From assembly GCF_013371465.1 (NCBI RefSeq), contig NZ_JABWDU010000010.1, positions 186,001 to 250,000 on the forward strand: a DNA stretch of 64,000 nt, in the 5' to 3' direction. This DNA comes from Ensifer oleiphilus (lineage in GTDB: Bacteria; Pseudomonadota; Alphaproteobacteria; Rhizobiales; Rhizobiaceae). A model generated the notes under the pieces. It ran no database searches, had not been told where the DNA came from, and was given only the letters and a program-made list of their open reading frames with translations. Positions 50,259 through 57,873 of the stretch are shown here, one piece after another (the stretch's first letter is position 1; each line of letters starts with the position of its first letter). Made by a program: the position numbers and the translations under genes.

Positions 50259-51356
50259 TCAGCCTTCCAGAGCCTTTCCTGTGTCGATGTCGAAGAGATG
50301 GGCGCGGGAGAGATCGAAGCTCATACGCACGCTTTCGCCGGAGCGTAAGGGGCGCGGATTGAGCATGCGCGAAACCCAGTCGCGACCATTGAACTGAATG
50401 AACACCAGCGTCTCGTTGCCGAGCGGCTCGGTGATGGTGACCGGCAGATCGACCTCGTGCACGGCTGAGGCATCACCGGCGTGAAGTCCGTGGCCCGTCG
50501 GGTAGATATCATCCGGGCGCAGGCCGAACGTCACCTTCTGTCCGGCGCGAAGTGCACCGGCAAACCGCGGCGGGACTGGCAGACGGACGCCGCTTGCAAA
50601 CACCAGTTGGCCATTGTCGACGATGGCCTCGTCCATGTTCATCGGCGGCGAACCGATAAAGCCGGCAACGAACTTGGTCGAAGGCTTCTGGAACACTTCT
50701 TCCGGCGTTCCGACCTGCTCGATATGGCCGTCGCGCATGATGACGATGCGGTCGGACAGCGTCATTGCCTCGACCTGGTCATGCGTCACATAGATCATCG
50801 TCGCCTTCATGCGGGCATGCAGCTTCTTGATTTCGGTGCGCACCTGGGTGCGCAGCTTGGCGTCGAGGTTCGAGAGCGGCTCGTCGAACAGGAAGACGTC
50901 GGGCTGGCGCACGATCGCCCGGCCCATGGCCACGCGCTGGCGCTGGCCGCCGGACAGCTGCGAAGGGCGGCGCTCGAGCAGATGGCCGAGATCGAGGATC
51001 GCCGCGGCCTCATCAACGCGCGCCTTGATGTCTTCGGCGGAACGGCCGGCGATCTTCAGCGAGAAGCCCATGTTTTCGGCCACCGTCATATGCGGATAGA
51101 GCGCGTAGGACTGAAAGACCATCGAGATGTTGCGGGCGCGTGGCGGCAGATCGTTGACCGCGCGGCCGCCGATTTCGATGGCGCCGCCGCTGACGTCTTC
51201 GAGGCCGGCGATCATGCGCAGCGTCGTCGACTTGCCGCAACCGGATGGACCGACAAGTGCGATGAACTCGCGGTCCTTCACCTCGAGATCGATGCCGTGA
51301 ACGACTTCGAGCGCGCCATAGCGTTTGACAAGTTTCCTGAGGGTGACAGGAGCCAT
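50259..51356 (-). CDS. Sugar ABC transporter ATP-binding protein, UgpC/MalK type
   Basis: 365-residue ATPase. Walker A GPSGCGKSTTLRMIAGLEDV near 37-56, signature LSGGQRQRVAMGRAIVRQPD near 133-152, Walker B VFLFDEPLSNLDAKLRTQVR near 153-172, then the MalK-type regulatory TOBE repeats (FGLRPDDIYP near 274). It serves the two permeases upstream and could serve the ATPase-less sugar system near 6-8 kb, since MalK-type ATPases are often shared. ATG 51356 lies 3 nt after the permease stop. Confidence 0.95.
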   Translation of the reverse strand: MAPVTLRKLVKRYGALEVVHGIDLEVKDREFIALVGPSGCGKSTTLRMIAGLEDVSGGAIEIGGRAVNDLPPRARNISMVFQSYALYPHMTVAENMGFSLKIAGRSAEDIKARVDEAAAILDLGHLLERRPSQLSGGQRQRVAMGRAIVRQPDVFLFDEPLSNLDAKLRTQVRTEIKKLHARMKATMIYVTHDQVEAMTLSDRIVIMRDGHIEQVGTPEEVFQKPSTKFVAGFIGSPPMNMDEAIVDNGQLVFASGVRLPVPPRFAGALRAGQKVTFGLRPDDIYPTGHGLHAGDASAVHEVDLPVTITEPLGNETLVFIQFNGRDWVSRMLNPRPLRSGESVRMSFDLSRAHLFDIDTGKALEG

Positions 51357-51359
51357 GAT

Positions 51360-52226
51360 TTATCCTTTCACCGCGCCGAAGGTGAGGCCCGAAACGAGGT
51401 GCTTTTGAATGATGAAAGTGAGCGTGAGCGCCGGGACGATCATGACGACGGCAAGCGCGCACATGCCGCGCCAGTCGATCGTGAACTCGGCGGTATAGTC
51501 GAGCAGACCGACGGGCAGGGTTTTCGAGTTGACCGAGCGGGTGATCTGCGAGGCGAGCGCATATTCATTCCAGGACGTGAGGAAGGCGAAGATGCCGGCG
51601 GATGCAATGCCGGGGCCGGCAAGCGGAAACTCCACCTGCCAGAAGGCCTGCCAGGGCGTGCAGCCGTCGATCTGGGCGGCTTCGGCCAGATCCTTCGGTA
51701 CCTGACGGAAGAAGCCGTCGATCAGCCAGATGGTGAAGGGCACGTTCAGCGCAACGTAAGTAAGGATCAGAGAGAAATGCGTGTCGATGATGCCGGTACG
51801 GGCATAGATCATGAACAGCGGCAGCGACAGCGCGATCCCGGGAACGGCCCGTGTCAGCATGAAGCCGAGGAAGATCGCCGACTTCGCCTTGAAGCGATAG
51901 CGGGCAAAGGCATAACCGCCGGCCATGCCGATCGCTAATGCGATCACCGTCGACGTGACGGAGATGATCAGCGAATTGCGGAAGTAGTCCCAGACGGGAA
52001 CCCCGCCTTGGCCCGCGCCGGCGAACATGGCGCGATAAGCATCGAGCGAGATGCTTTCCGGGATCCAGACCGGCGGCTTGGCCATGATCTCGACGGTCGG
52101 GCGCAGCGAGGACAGCACGATCCAGAGGCCCGGCAGGCAGATTACCGCCATCGCGAGGAACAGACCGATCAGATGCGCCGTCTTCAGGAGACGCCGGCGC
52201 AGGCGATGCGAAGAATTGATATCCAT
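51360..52226 (-). CDS. Sugar ABC transporter permease, MalG family (deoxy-sugar operon)
   Basis: 288-residue permease with six helices. First segment TAHLIGLFLAMAVICLPGLW near 15-34, EAA loop DLAEAAQIDGCTPWQAFWQV near 188-207. The ATG at 52226 overlaps the stop of the MalF-like gene by one base (TAATG), so no longer upstream start is needed. Downstream is the ATPase. Confidence 0.93.
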   Translation of the reverse strand: MDINSSHRLRRRLLKTAHLIGLFLAMAVICLPGLWIVLSSLRPTVEIMAKPPVWIPESISLDAYRAMFAGAGQGGVPVWDYFRNSLIISVTSTVIALAIGMAGGYAFARYRFKAKSAIFLGFMLTRAVPGIALSLPLFMIYARTGIIDTHFSLILTYVALNVPFTIWLIDGFFRQVPKDLAEAAQIDGCTPWQAFWQVEFPLAGPGIASAGIFAFLTSWNEYALASQITRSVNSKTLPVGLLDYTAEFTIDWRGMCALAVVMIVPALTLTFIIQKHLVSGLTFGAVKG

Positions 52227-53122
52227 TACCACTCGGCTCCGATTTGCTGGCGCGCGGCGGCGAGCTTGCGGAAGAAATAGACGGTGAAGACGATCGATAG
52301 CAGGATGGCGACATAGGCCATGGCGTTTGCCATCCCCATGCGGGCATCGGCGTAGGCGGTGCGGCCGATCAGCGTCCACAGGAGTTCGGTGCGCTTGGCC
52401 GGGCCGCCGTCGGTCATGATCTTGACGATGTCATAGGCGCGGGCGACGTCGAGCGAGCGGATCGTCATGGCGATGAAGGCAAACGGCATGAGATAGGGCC
52501 AGGTGACGTAGCGGAAGGTCTGCCACGGCGTGCAGCCATCGACATGCGCCGCCTCGACCGGATCCTTCGGCATCGCCAGGAGACCGGCGAGAATGAGGAT
52601 CGCGAAGACCGCGGTCGACGACCAGACCTCGGCGATGATGATCGAGATCATCGCCAGATTGCCGTCGATCAGCCACGGGATGGCGCGGTCGGTCAGCCCG
52701 AGCGACTGCAGCGCATTGTTCACGAAGCCGATATTGTCGTTGAACATGAATTTGAACTGGAAGCCGACGAGAACAGGGGAGAACATCATCGGGAACATCA
52801 TGATGGTGCGCAGCAACCGCTGGCCGTGCGTTGCCTTGTTGACGAGCAGCGCCAGCCCGAGGCCGAGCAGCATTTCGGTGTTGAGCGCCACGGTGAGAAG
52901 AAGGACCGTGCGACCAAAGGCGACCCAGAAATCCCAGTTGCTCAACACGGTGATGTAGTTGCGCAGGCCGACGAAGATCCAGAGCGTTTCGGGCTTGGTC
53001 AGCCGGAACGGCGTGAAGCTCGAATAGAACGAGAAGAGCAATGGCATCACGATGACCGCTGCCAGCACGACAAAGGCCGGCAGGAGCAGAAGGACCGGTG
53101 CGGACAGTTTCTTGAGCTTCAT
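52226..53122 (-). CDS. Sugar ABC transporter permease, MalF family (deoxy-sugar operon)
   Basis: 298-residue permease. First helix APVLLLLPAFVVLAAVIVMP near 8-27, EAA loop DPVEAAHVDGCTPWQTFRYV near 187-206. It pairs with the MalG-like protein by a TAATG overlap. The gap to the binding-protein gene contains the strong hairpin 53255-53290. Recruits a periplasmic protein loaded with a deoxy sugar or sugar acid, by inference from the catabolic genes. Confidence 0.93.
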   Translation of the reverse strand: MKLKKLSAPVLLLLPAFVVLAAVIVMPLLFSFYSSFTPFRLTKPETLWIFVGLRNYITVLSNWDFWVAFGRTVLLLTVALNTEMLLGLGLALLVNKATHGQRLLRTIMMFPMMFSPVLVGFQFKFMFNDNIGFVNNALQSLGLTDRAIPWLIDGNLAMISIIIAEVWSSTAVFAILILAGLLAMPKDPVEAAHVDGCTPWQTFRYVTWPYLMPFAFIAMTIRSLDVARAYDIVKIMTDGGPAKRTELLWTLIGRTAYADARMGMANAMAYVAILLSIVFTVYFFRKLAAARQQIGAEW

Positions 53123-53254
53123 CAGGCATTCCTGAAGGTGACATCGCAGCGTCGCGCATCAGACATGACACGCGAGACACGATACAAGGCTTTAAACTTG
53201 CTGCATAATTTGCCACCTATCACTTCTGATCGGGACGTTATGCAGTAAACGGCG

Positions 53255-53290
53255 AAGGCGGCGCCGACACCTTGGTATCGGCGCCGCCTT
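53255..53290 (-). terminator. Intercistronic hairpin after the deoxy-sugar binding-protein gene
   Basis: Thirteen-base stem AAGGCGGCGCCGA / TCGGCGCCGCCTT enclosing a further imperfect helix, 12 nt past the stop. As at 6912-6942, it separates a binding-protein gene from its permeases and may set their ratio. Confidence 0.7.
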
Positions 53291-53302
53291 CCTTACTTCA
53301 GA

Positions 53303-54622
53303 TCAGAGCTTGCCGGCGTCTTCCAGGATGCCGGTTGCCTTTTCGGCGGCGCTATCCAGCGCTTCCTTCGACGTCTTGTCGCCGAGGATGGCGGCCTGAA
53401 GTTCCGGATAGACGGCGTTGGAGATTTCGATCCACTCGGCCGTTTGCGGAACCGGGAAGGCATGCTTTGCCGCTTCCTGGAAAGCCTGCAACACCTCAGT
53501 CTTGTAGGCGTCGCCTTCGGCGGCCTTGATGTTGTATTCCCAGACGGCGGTCCGGGTCGGCAGCGGACCCGGTGCCGATTCCAGCTTCTGGCTGTCCTCG
53601 TTGGTCAGCCACCAGACGAGCGAGGCCGCCGCTTCCTTGTTGGCGCAATCCTCGGTGACCGAGAAGCCGTGGTGACCGGACCAACCGGTACGCTTGCCCG
53701 AAGAGCCGGCCGGCTGAACCTTGACGCCGACATTGCCGGCAACCTTCGACGACTTCGGGTCGTTGAAGAAGCTTGCCCAACCAGGCCAGTCGAGGTTGAC
53801 GGCGATCGAGCCGGAGGCGAAGCCCTGGCCGAGATCGTCCCAGAGATAGTTGGTCGTGCCCGGGGGAACGGCCTTGTCCTTATAGAGCTTGACGAACCAG
53901 TCGAGGGCCTTGATGCCCGCTTCGGAATTGAAGGCCGGACGGCCGTCCTTGTCGAGGTACTCGCCGCCCTCTGCGACCAGCATTTCATAGAAGCGGCCGT
54001 TGATCGCCTCTTCCTTGCCGGCAAACTGCGTGCCGTAGAAATTCGGCGGCGCGGCAAAAAACTCTGCCTGGTCGCTGACCTGGGCCCAGGTATCCGGCGG
54101 CGTCAGGTCGTAGCCGTATTTCTCCTTGAAGGCTGCCTTCTTGGCGTCGTCCTGGTAGAGGCTCTTTTGATAATAAAGCGCCGAGACGTCGAACTGCGCA
54201 CGGGGAAGCATCACAAGCTTGCCGCCGAGCGTCGAGGCATCGATGACGGCAGGCACGAACTTCGCGATCTCTTCCGGCGGCAGCAGAGCCAGGAGATCCG
54301 TGTAGATATCGGGGTACTGAGGCGCGAAGGACGAGTGGTTCGAGCCGACGCACCAGCTGATGCCGCCCGTGGCGATATCCGACTTGATCTCCTTGTCGAG
54401 CTCGAAGTGATTCTTCTTCGACAGGATGTTGACCTTGGCGCCGGTCTCTTTTTCCCACTCCGCGATCCGCTCATAGAGCTTTTCGTATTGCTGTCCGCCG
54501 ATCAGCTTGGCGTCGATGGTGACGCCTTCGAACTTGCCGGGCAGGTCCGCGGCATTTGCCGCGCCCACTGCGCAGGCAAGCATGATGACTCCGGCCGATA
54601 CGCCGGAAAGCAGCCTGTTCAT
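53303..54622 (-). CDS. Sugar ABC transporter substrate-binding protein (deoxy-sugar operon)
   Basis: 439-residue periplasmic family 1 binding protein with signal NRLLSGVSAGVIMLACAVGAANA. Mature portion DLPGKFEGVTIDAKLIGGQQ near 25-44, PDTWAQVSDQAEFFAAPPNF near 160-180 and FASGSIAVNLDWPGWASFFN near 265-285. ATG 54622 follows GGAGGA. First gene of an 11-gene operon; its promoter region, shared with the divergent IclR gene, has the palindrome TTCTCATTTGTGAGAA. The catabolic genes point to L-fucose or a similar sugar as ligand. Confidence 0.92.
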   Translation of the reverse strand: MNRLLSGVSAGVIMLACAVGAANAADLPGKFEGVTIDAKLIGGQQYEKLYERIAEWEKETGAKVNILSKKNHFELDKEIKSDIATGGISWCVGSNHSSFAPQYPDIYTDLLALLPPEEIAKFVPAVIDASTLGGKLVMLPRAQFDVSALYYQKSLYQDDAKKAAFKEKYGYDLTPPDTWAQVSDQAEFFAAPPNFYGTQFAGKEEAINGRFYEMLVAEGGEYLDKDGRPAFNSEAGIKALDWFVKLYKDKAVPPGTTNYLWDDLGQGFASGSIAVNLDWPGWASFFNDPKSSKVAGNVGVKVQPAGSSGKRTGWSGHHGFSVTEDCANKEAAASLVWWLTNEDSQKLESAPGPLPTRTAVWEYNIKAAEGDAYKTEVLQAFQEAAKHAFPVPQTAEWIEISNAVYPELQAAILGDKTSKEALDSAAEKATGILEDAGKL

Positions 54623-54664
54623 AACTTCTCCTCCACTGAAGCGCGCCCTCATCCCGGCCCGCAT

Positions 54665-54680
54665 TTCTCATTTGTGAGAA
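54665..54680. promoter_or_regulatory. IclR operator candidate, site A
   Basis: TTCTCATTTGTGAGAA, perfectly symmetric (TTCTCA-TTTG-TGAGAA), in the divergent gap 43 nt before the binding-protein start. Related sites at 55635-55667 and 59699-59715 share the consensus TTCTYATYTG. Confidence 0.6.
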
Positions 54681-54789
54681 ACTAATTCATATACAAACAA
54701 CAATTTTATCACCCGTCAAGGGTCAACTTTCTTTTGTCGGCGGCTTTCTCTGCGTATATGGATATTCATATTCACTAAGGAGGACGCTC

Positions 54790-55578
54790 ATGGACACCGA
54801 AGAGTCCGATCGCTACCGCGCCCCCGCGCTCGACAAGGGACTTGATATTCTCGAACTGCTGGCAAGCGTCGATGGCGGTTTGACGCAGGCGGAGATTTCG
54901 AAGCGGCTCAACCGCAGCCCGAACGAATTCTACCGGATGCTCGACCGGCTCGTGCGTCGCGGCTATGTCACGCGCATCGATGGCGACCGCTACTCGCTGA
55001 CGCTGAAACTGTTCGGCCTCGCCCAGCTTCATGCGCCAGTGCGGCGTCTCGCATCCTATGCGACGCCGCTGATGCGCGATCTCGCACAGCGCTCGAAGCA
55101 GGCCAATCAGTTGGCCGTGTTCGATCGCGGCTCCGCCGTGGTCATCGCCCAGCAGGAAGCACCGGATTACTGGGGAATCTCGATCCGGGTCGGTTCCCAT
55201 ATCAGCTTGTTCGACACCGGCTCCGGTCACATACTGCTTGCATTCCGCACGCCGGATGAGCGCGAAATGATGATCGCCGAGCATGCGCGCAGCAAGGACG
55301 AGATTTCGCTAGGTCCGGAATTCTATGCGCGGCTCGACCAGATCCGTGAGCGTGGCTACGAAATGATGGCGAGCGCCCAGACGGCCGGCGTCTACAACCT
55401 CTCGGCCCCCATTCTTGGGCCCGACGGACGTGGCATCGCGGCACTGACCATCCCTTATATCGCATTGGTCAACGCGCCGTCCGCGCCCGATATCACCGAG
55501 ACAATCTCGCTCCTGCGGAGTGCGGCGACCCAACTTTCCGTGCTTGCGGGCTCTGATGTGGCGCAATCGATAGAATGA
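54790..55578 (+). CDS. IclR-family transcriptional regulator
   Basis: 262-residue regulator. N-terminal wHTH LDKGLDILELLASVDGGLTQ near 15-34, recognition region AEISKRLNRSPNEFYRMLDR near 35-54, wing GYVTRIDGDRYSLTLKLFGL. The C-terminal effector domain spans about 85-250 (IAQQEAPDYWGISIRVGSHI, PILGPDGRGIAALTIPYIAL). AAGGAGG lies 6 nt before ATG 54790. Divergent from the deoxy-sugar operon, which it likely controls with a pathway intermediate as effector; the shared palindromic motif also places the amidohydrolase and MaoC units in its reach. Confidence 0.92.
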   Translation: MDTEESDRYRAPALDKGLDILELLASVDGGLTQAEISKRLNRSPNEFYRMLDRLVRRGYVTRIDGDRYSLTLKLFGLAQLHAPVRRLASYATPLMRDLAQRSKQANQLAVFDRGSAVVIAQQEAPDYWGISIRVGSHISLFDTGSGHILLAFRTPDEREMMIAEHARSKDEISLGPEFYARLDQIRERGYEMMASAQTAGVYNLSAPILGPDGRGIAALTIPYIALVNAPSAPDITETISLLRSAATQLSVLAGSDVAQSIE

Positions 55579-55634
55579 AAACGGTGTCGGCGGCGGCCGG
55601 CATCAGACTGTCGAGATCGTTTCTCGACGCATAT

Positions 55635-55667
55635 TTCTTATTTGAATGATCTCTTCTCATGTGAGAG
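55635..55667. promoter_or_regulatory. IclR operator candidates, site B pair
   Basis: TTCTTATTTGAATGAT (55635-55650) is followed closely by TTCTCATGTGAGAG (55654-55667), whose half-sites equal those of site A with two bases less between them. It lies 28 nt before the amidohydrolase start. Confidence 0.55.
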
Positions 55668-55694
55668 TGTGAGGCATACGGAGGAGACCGCATC

Positions 55695-56531
55695 GTGATC
55701 GTCGATACCCATCTGCATATCATCAACAAGTCCGCCCTCACCTATCCCTGGCTGGCGGGCGTGCCGGCATTGGATCGGGATTTCCTTTATTCGACCTACG
55801 AAACGGAAGCGCGTCGTGTCGGGATCGAGGCGGCCCTGCACATGGAAGTGGATGTCGATCCCGGAGAGATGGAGCTGGAGACGTCGGAAGTCCGGCAACT
55901 CTCGCAAAAACCTGACAGTCTGCTCAAGGGCGCAATTGCCGCATGTCGCCCGGAGGAGGATGGCTTTGCCGCCTATCTGGAAAGCCAGCAAAGCAATCCC
56001 TTCGTTAAAGGATTTCGCCGCGTCCTGCACGTTATGCCGGACGAACTGTCAGAAGGCGCCGTCTTCCGCGAGAACATCAGACGGCTTTCAGGCAGCCGCT
56101 TCACCTTCGACCTCTGCGTCCTGCCGCACCAGATCCAGAAGGCGATTGCCCTGGCCGATCTCGTGCCCGATCTGCAGTTCGTGCTCGACCATTGCGGAGT
56201 CCCCGATATCCGAAGCGGCGCCGAGCATCCGTGGCGTGACCATATGAACGAGATTGCAAAACGACCGAATGTGGTTGCCAAGATATCCGGCGTCGTCGCC
56301 TATGCCGATGAAAGCTGGACTGTCGAAACGCTTCGGCCCTATGTCGAGCATACGACTGCGGCCTTCGGTTGGGATCGGGTCGTCTGGGGCAGCGATTGGC
56401 CCGTATGCACACTCGGCGGCAATCTTTCGACCTGGGTTGCAACCACCCACGCGCTGATCAAGGGCTGTAGCCCGCAAGAGCAGACGAAGCTGCTTTCGGC
56501 GAACGCACGAAGGATCTGGAATCTTTCGTAA
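55695..56531 (+). CDS. Amidohydrolase-2 family lactonase (L-fuconolactonase-like)
   Basis: 278-residue TIM-barrel hydrolase of the COG3618 type. N-terminal metal motif DTHLHI with His6 and His8, FVLDHCGVPD near 160-169, VVAKISGVVAY near 192-202, and the catalytic Asp in VVWGSDWPVC near 230-240. COG3618 proteins of sugar operons hydrolyse L-fucono- or L-rhamnono-lactones. It is opposite in direction to the fucose operon but next to its IclR gene and has the same operator motif, so it supplies the lactonase step missing there. The start is GTG 55695, with GGAGGA 9 nt upstream. Confidence 0.88.
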   Translation: MIVDTHLHIINKSALTYPWLAGVPALDRDFLYSTYETEARRVGIEAALHMEVDVDPGEMELETSEVRQLSQKPDSLLKGAIAACRPEEDGFAAYLESQQSNPFVKGFRRVLHVMPDELSEGAVFRENIRRLSGSRFTFDLCVLPHQIQKAIALADLVPDLQFVLDHCGVPDIRSGAEHPWRDHMNEIAKRPNVVAKISGVVAYADESWTVETLRPYVEHTTAAFGWDRVVWGSDWPVCTLGGNLSTWVATTHALIKGCSPQEQTKLLSANARRIWNLS

Positions 56532-56621
56532 GGGCGCCGCGCATGAGGACCGCCCACCTGCTCCACCTACAAACCGCGTGCCTTTTCAGACGCGAAACAA
56601 TCACTGTCACGCTTTGAAGTG

Positions 56622-56665
56622 CTGCATGTTTGCGTAAATCGAATGCGATCTACGCAAACATGCAG
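56622..56665. terminator. Long hairpin between convergent amidohydrolase and binding-protein-like genes
   Basis: Fifteen-base stem CTGCATGTTTGCGTA / TACGCAAACATGCAG, a single mismatch, then ATCG/CGAT around loop AATG. No T-tract on either side. It may be a bidirectional terminator or another structured element. Confidence 0.5.
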
Positions 56666-56695
56666 TGGCCCGGCCCGCTGGCGGACAATTTGCTG

Positions 56696-56732
56696 AAGCC
56701 CGGAGATGCGCCCATCGCCCATCTCCGGGCTT
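56696..56732 (-). terminator. Hairpin at the end of the MaoC/CaiB/binding-protein operon
   Basis: Thirteen-base perfect stem AAGCCCGGAGATG / CATCTCCGGGCTT with an 11-nt loop, 4 nt past the stop of the binding-protein-like gene. Confidence 0.7.
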
Positions 56733-56736
56733 ATCT

Positions 56737-57873
56737 TTATGCCGTTGCGAAGCTTTCTGCGAAGAGCCGGTTGAGGTCGTTGACCACGTCCCTTGCCTTC
56801 TCCTTGCGCAGGAGCCCCTCGTTAATGCGATCGGATGCCGCCTGCTGAAACGGCATGTAGCCATCGTGTCGTGGCCGCACCCAAGCGGCTTCGAGGGTCT
56901 GACGGGTGGCGCGATAAAAGTCTGCCGTCGCCGCGTTCACGGCGTCATCGTCCCAGGCGTCGCCGTGTCCCGGCTGGCCGCCGCCAAAGGCATAGGCTCG
57001 GCGCTGGACTTCGCCGCTTGCAACCCAATAGGCAAAGTCGGTCGCGGCCGCGAAATTCGAGGAGAAGGCGGAAACGGCGATGCCCGTGCCCCCCAGCGCG
57101 GAACCGCTCGGGCCGCGGCTGCCTGCGACCGGGATATCGCCAAACCGCACAAGCGATGGCCGGAAGCCGGAGACCGAGTAGCTGACATAGCCGTAGATCA
57201 GTGGGGCGCAGACGGCTGTCGCCTCCGGGGCGGACATGGCCTCGAGGACCGCAATCGGATCCATCGCGAAGCAGTCGGGATCGATCAGCGAGACGAGTTC
57301 GCGAAGCATTTCGAAGGCAGCGATGCCCCCGTCGACATCGACAAGGTCTGCTCGTCCTTCCACACTGCAAGCGTGTCCGAGATTGCCGCAGAGCGTGTAA
57401 AAACTCATCAGCGAATGTGGAGGCCGCATCGGCAGCAGGACTTTTCCCTTGCGTGCGAGATCCACCATATCGGACCACGCTGAAACGCGCTCGCCAAGAT
57501 CTGGGCGCCAAGCCTGAACCTGCGTCGCCGCATCGATCGGGAAGGCCCATTGGCGGCCATTCCAGGCATAGCTCGGATAGGATTGCCCGACGGAGCCTGC
57601 GGCAAGTGCTGAGCGTTCCGCCTCCCGGCCGGCCACATCGAGCGGGGCAAGACATCCCTCGTTGGTGATCTGGCCGACATGCGGGTGATCGATGACGATC
57701 AGATCGTAAGCCCTTGCAAGCTCCTCGACCGGAAAGGCCTCGAAGTCCTGCAGCGAGCGCTTCTCCCAATGAACGGTGACGCCAGTCTTGTCCCGCCAAA
57801 GCTTCGAGCATTCCACCATCGGATCGTAGCCGCGCGGATGGCTCCAGGTCATGCCCTTGAGAGTAACGCTCAT
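56737..57873 (-). CDS. Family 1 solute-binding-protein homologue without signal peptide
   Basis: 378-residue protein with the fold of sugar binding proteins: LKGMTWSHPRGYDPMVECSK near 5-24, YDLIVIDHPHVGQITNEGCL near 55-75, YAWNGRQWAFPIDAATQVQA near 100-119, and the late hinge NFAAATDFAYWVASGEVQRR near 280. Its ATG overlaps the CaiB/BaiF stop by four bases (ATGA), fixing the start, and the first strand begins at residue 4, so there is no export signal. It is therefore cytosolic, unlike every working ABC binding protein. It may bind or carry a CoA-pathway substrate, or sense it. No permease belongs to this operon. Confidence 0.82.
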   Translation of the reverse strand: MSVTLKGMTWSHPRGYDPMVECSKLWRDKTGVTVHWEKRSLQDFEAFPVEELARAYDLIVIDHPHVGQITNEGCLAPLDVAGREAERSALAAGSVGQSYPSYAWNGRQWAFPIDAATQVQAWRPDLGERVSAWSDMVDLARKGKVLLPMRPPHSLMSFYTLCGNLGHACSVEGRADLVDVDGGIAAFEMLRELVSLIDPDCFAMDPIAVLEAMSAPEATAVCAPLIYGYVSYSVSGFRPSLVRFGDIPVAGSRGPSGSALGGTGIAVSAFSSNFAAATDFAYWVASGEVQRRAYAFGGGQPGHGDAWDDDAVNAATADFYRATRQTLEAAWVRPRHDGYMPFQQAASDRINEGLLRKEKARDVVNDLNRLFAESFATA

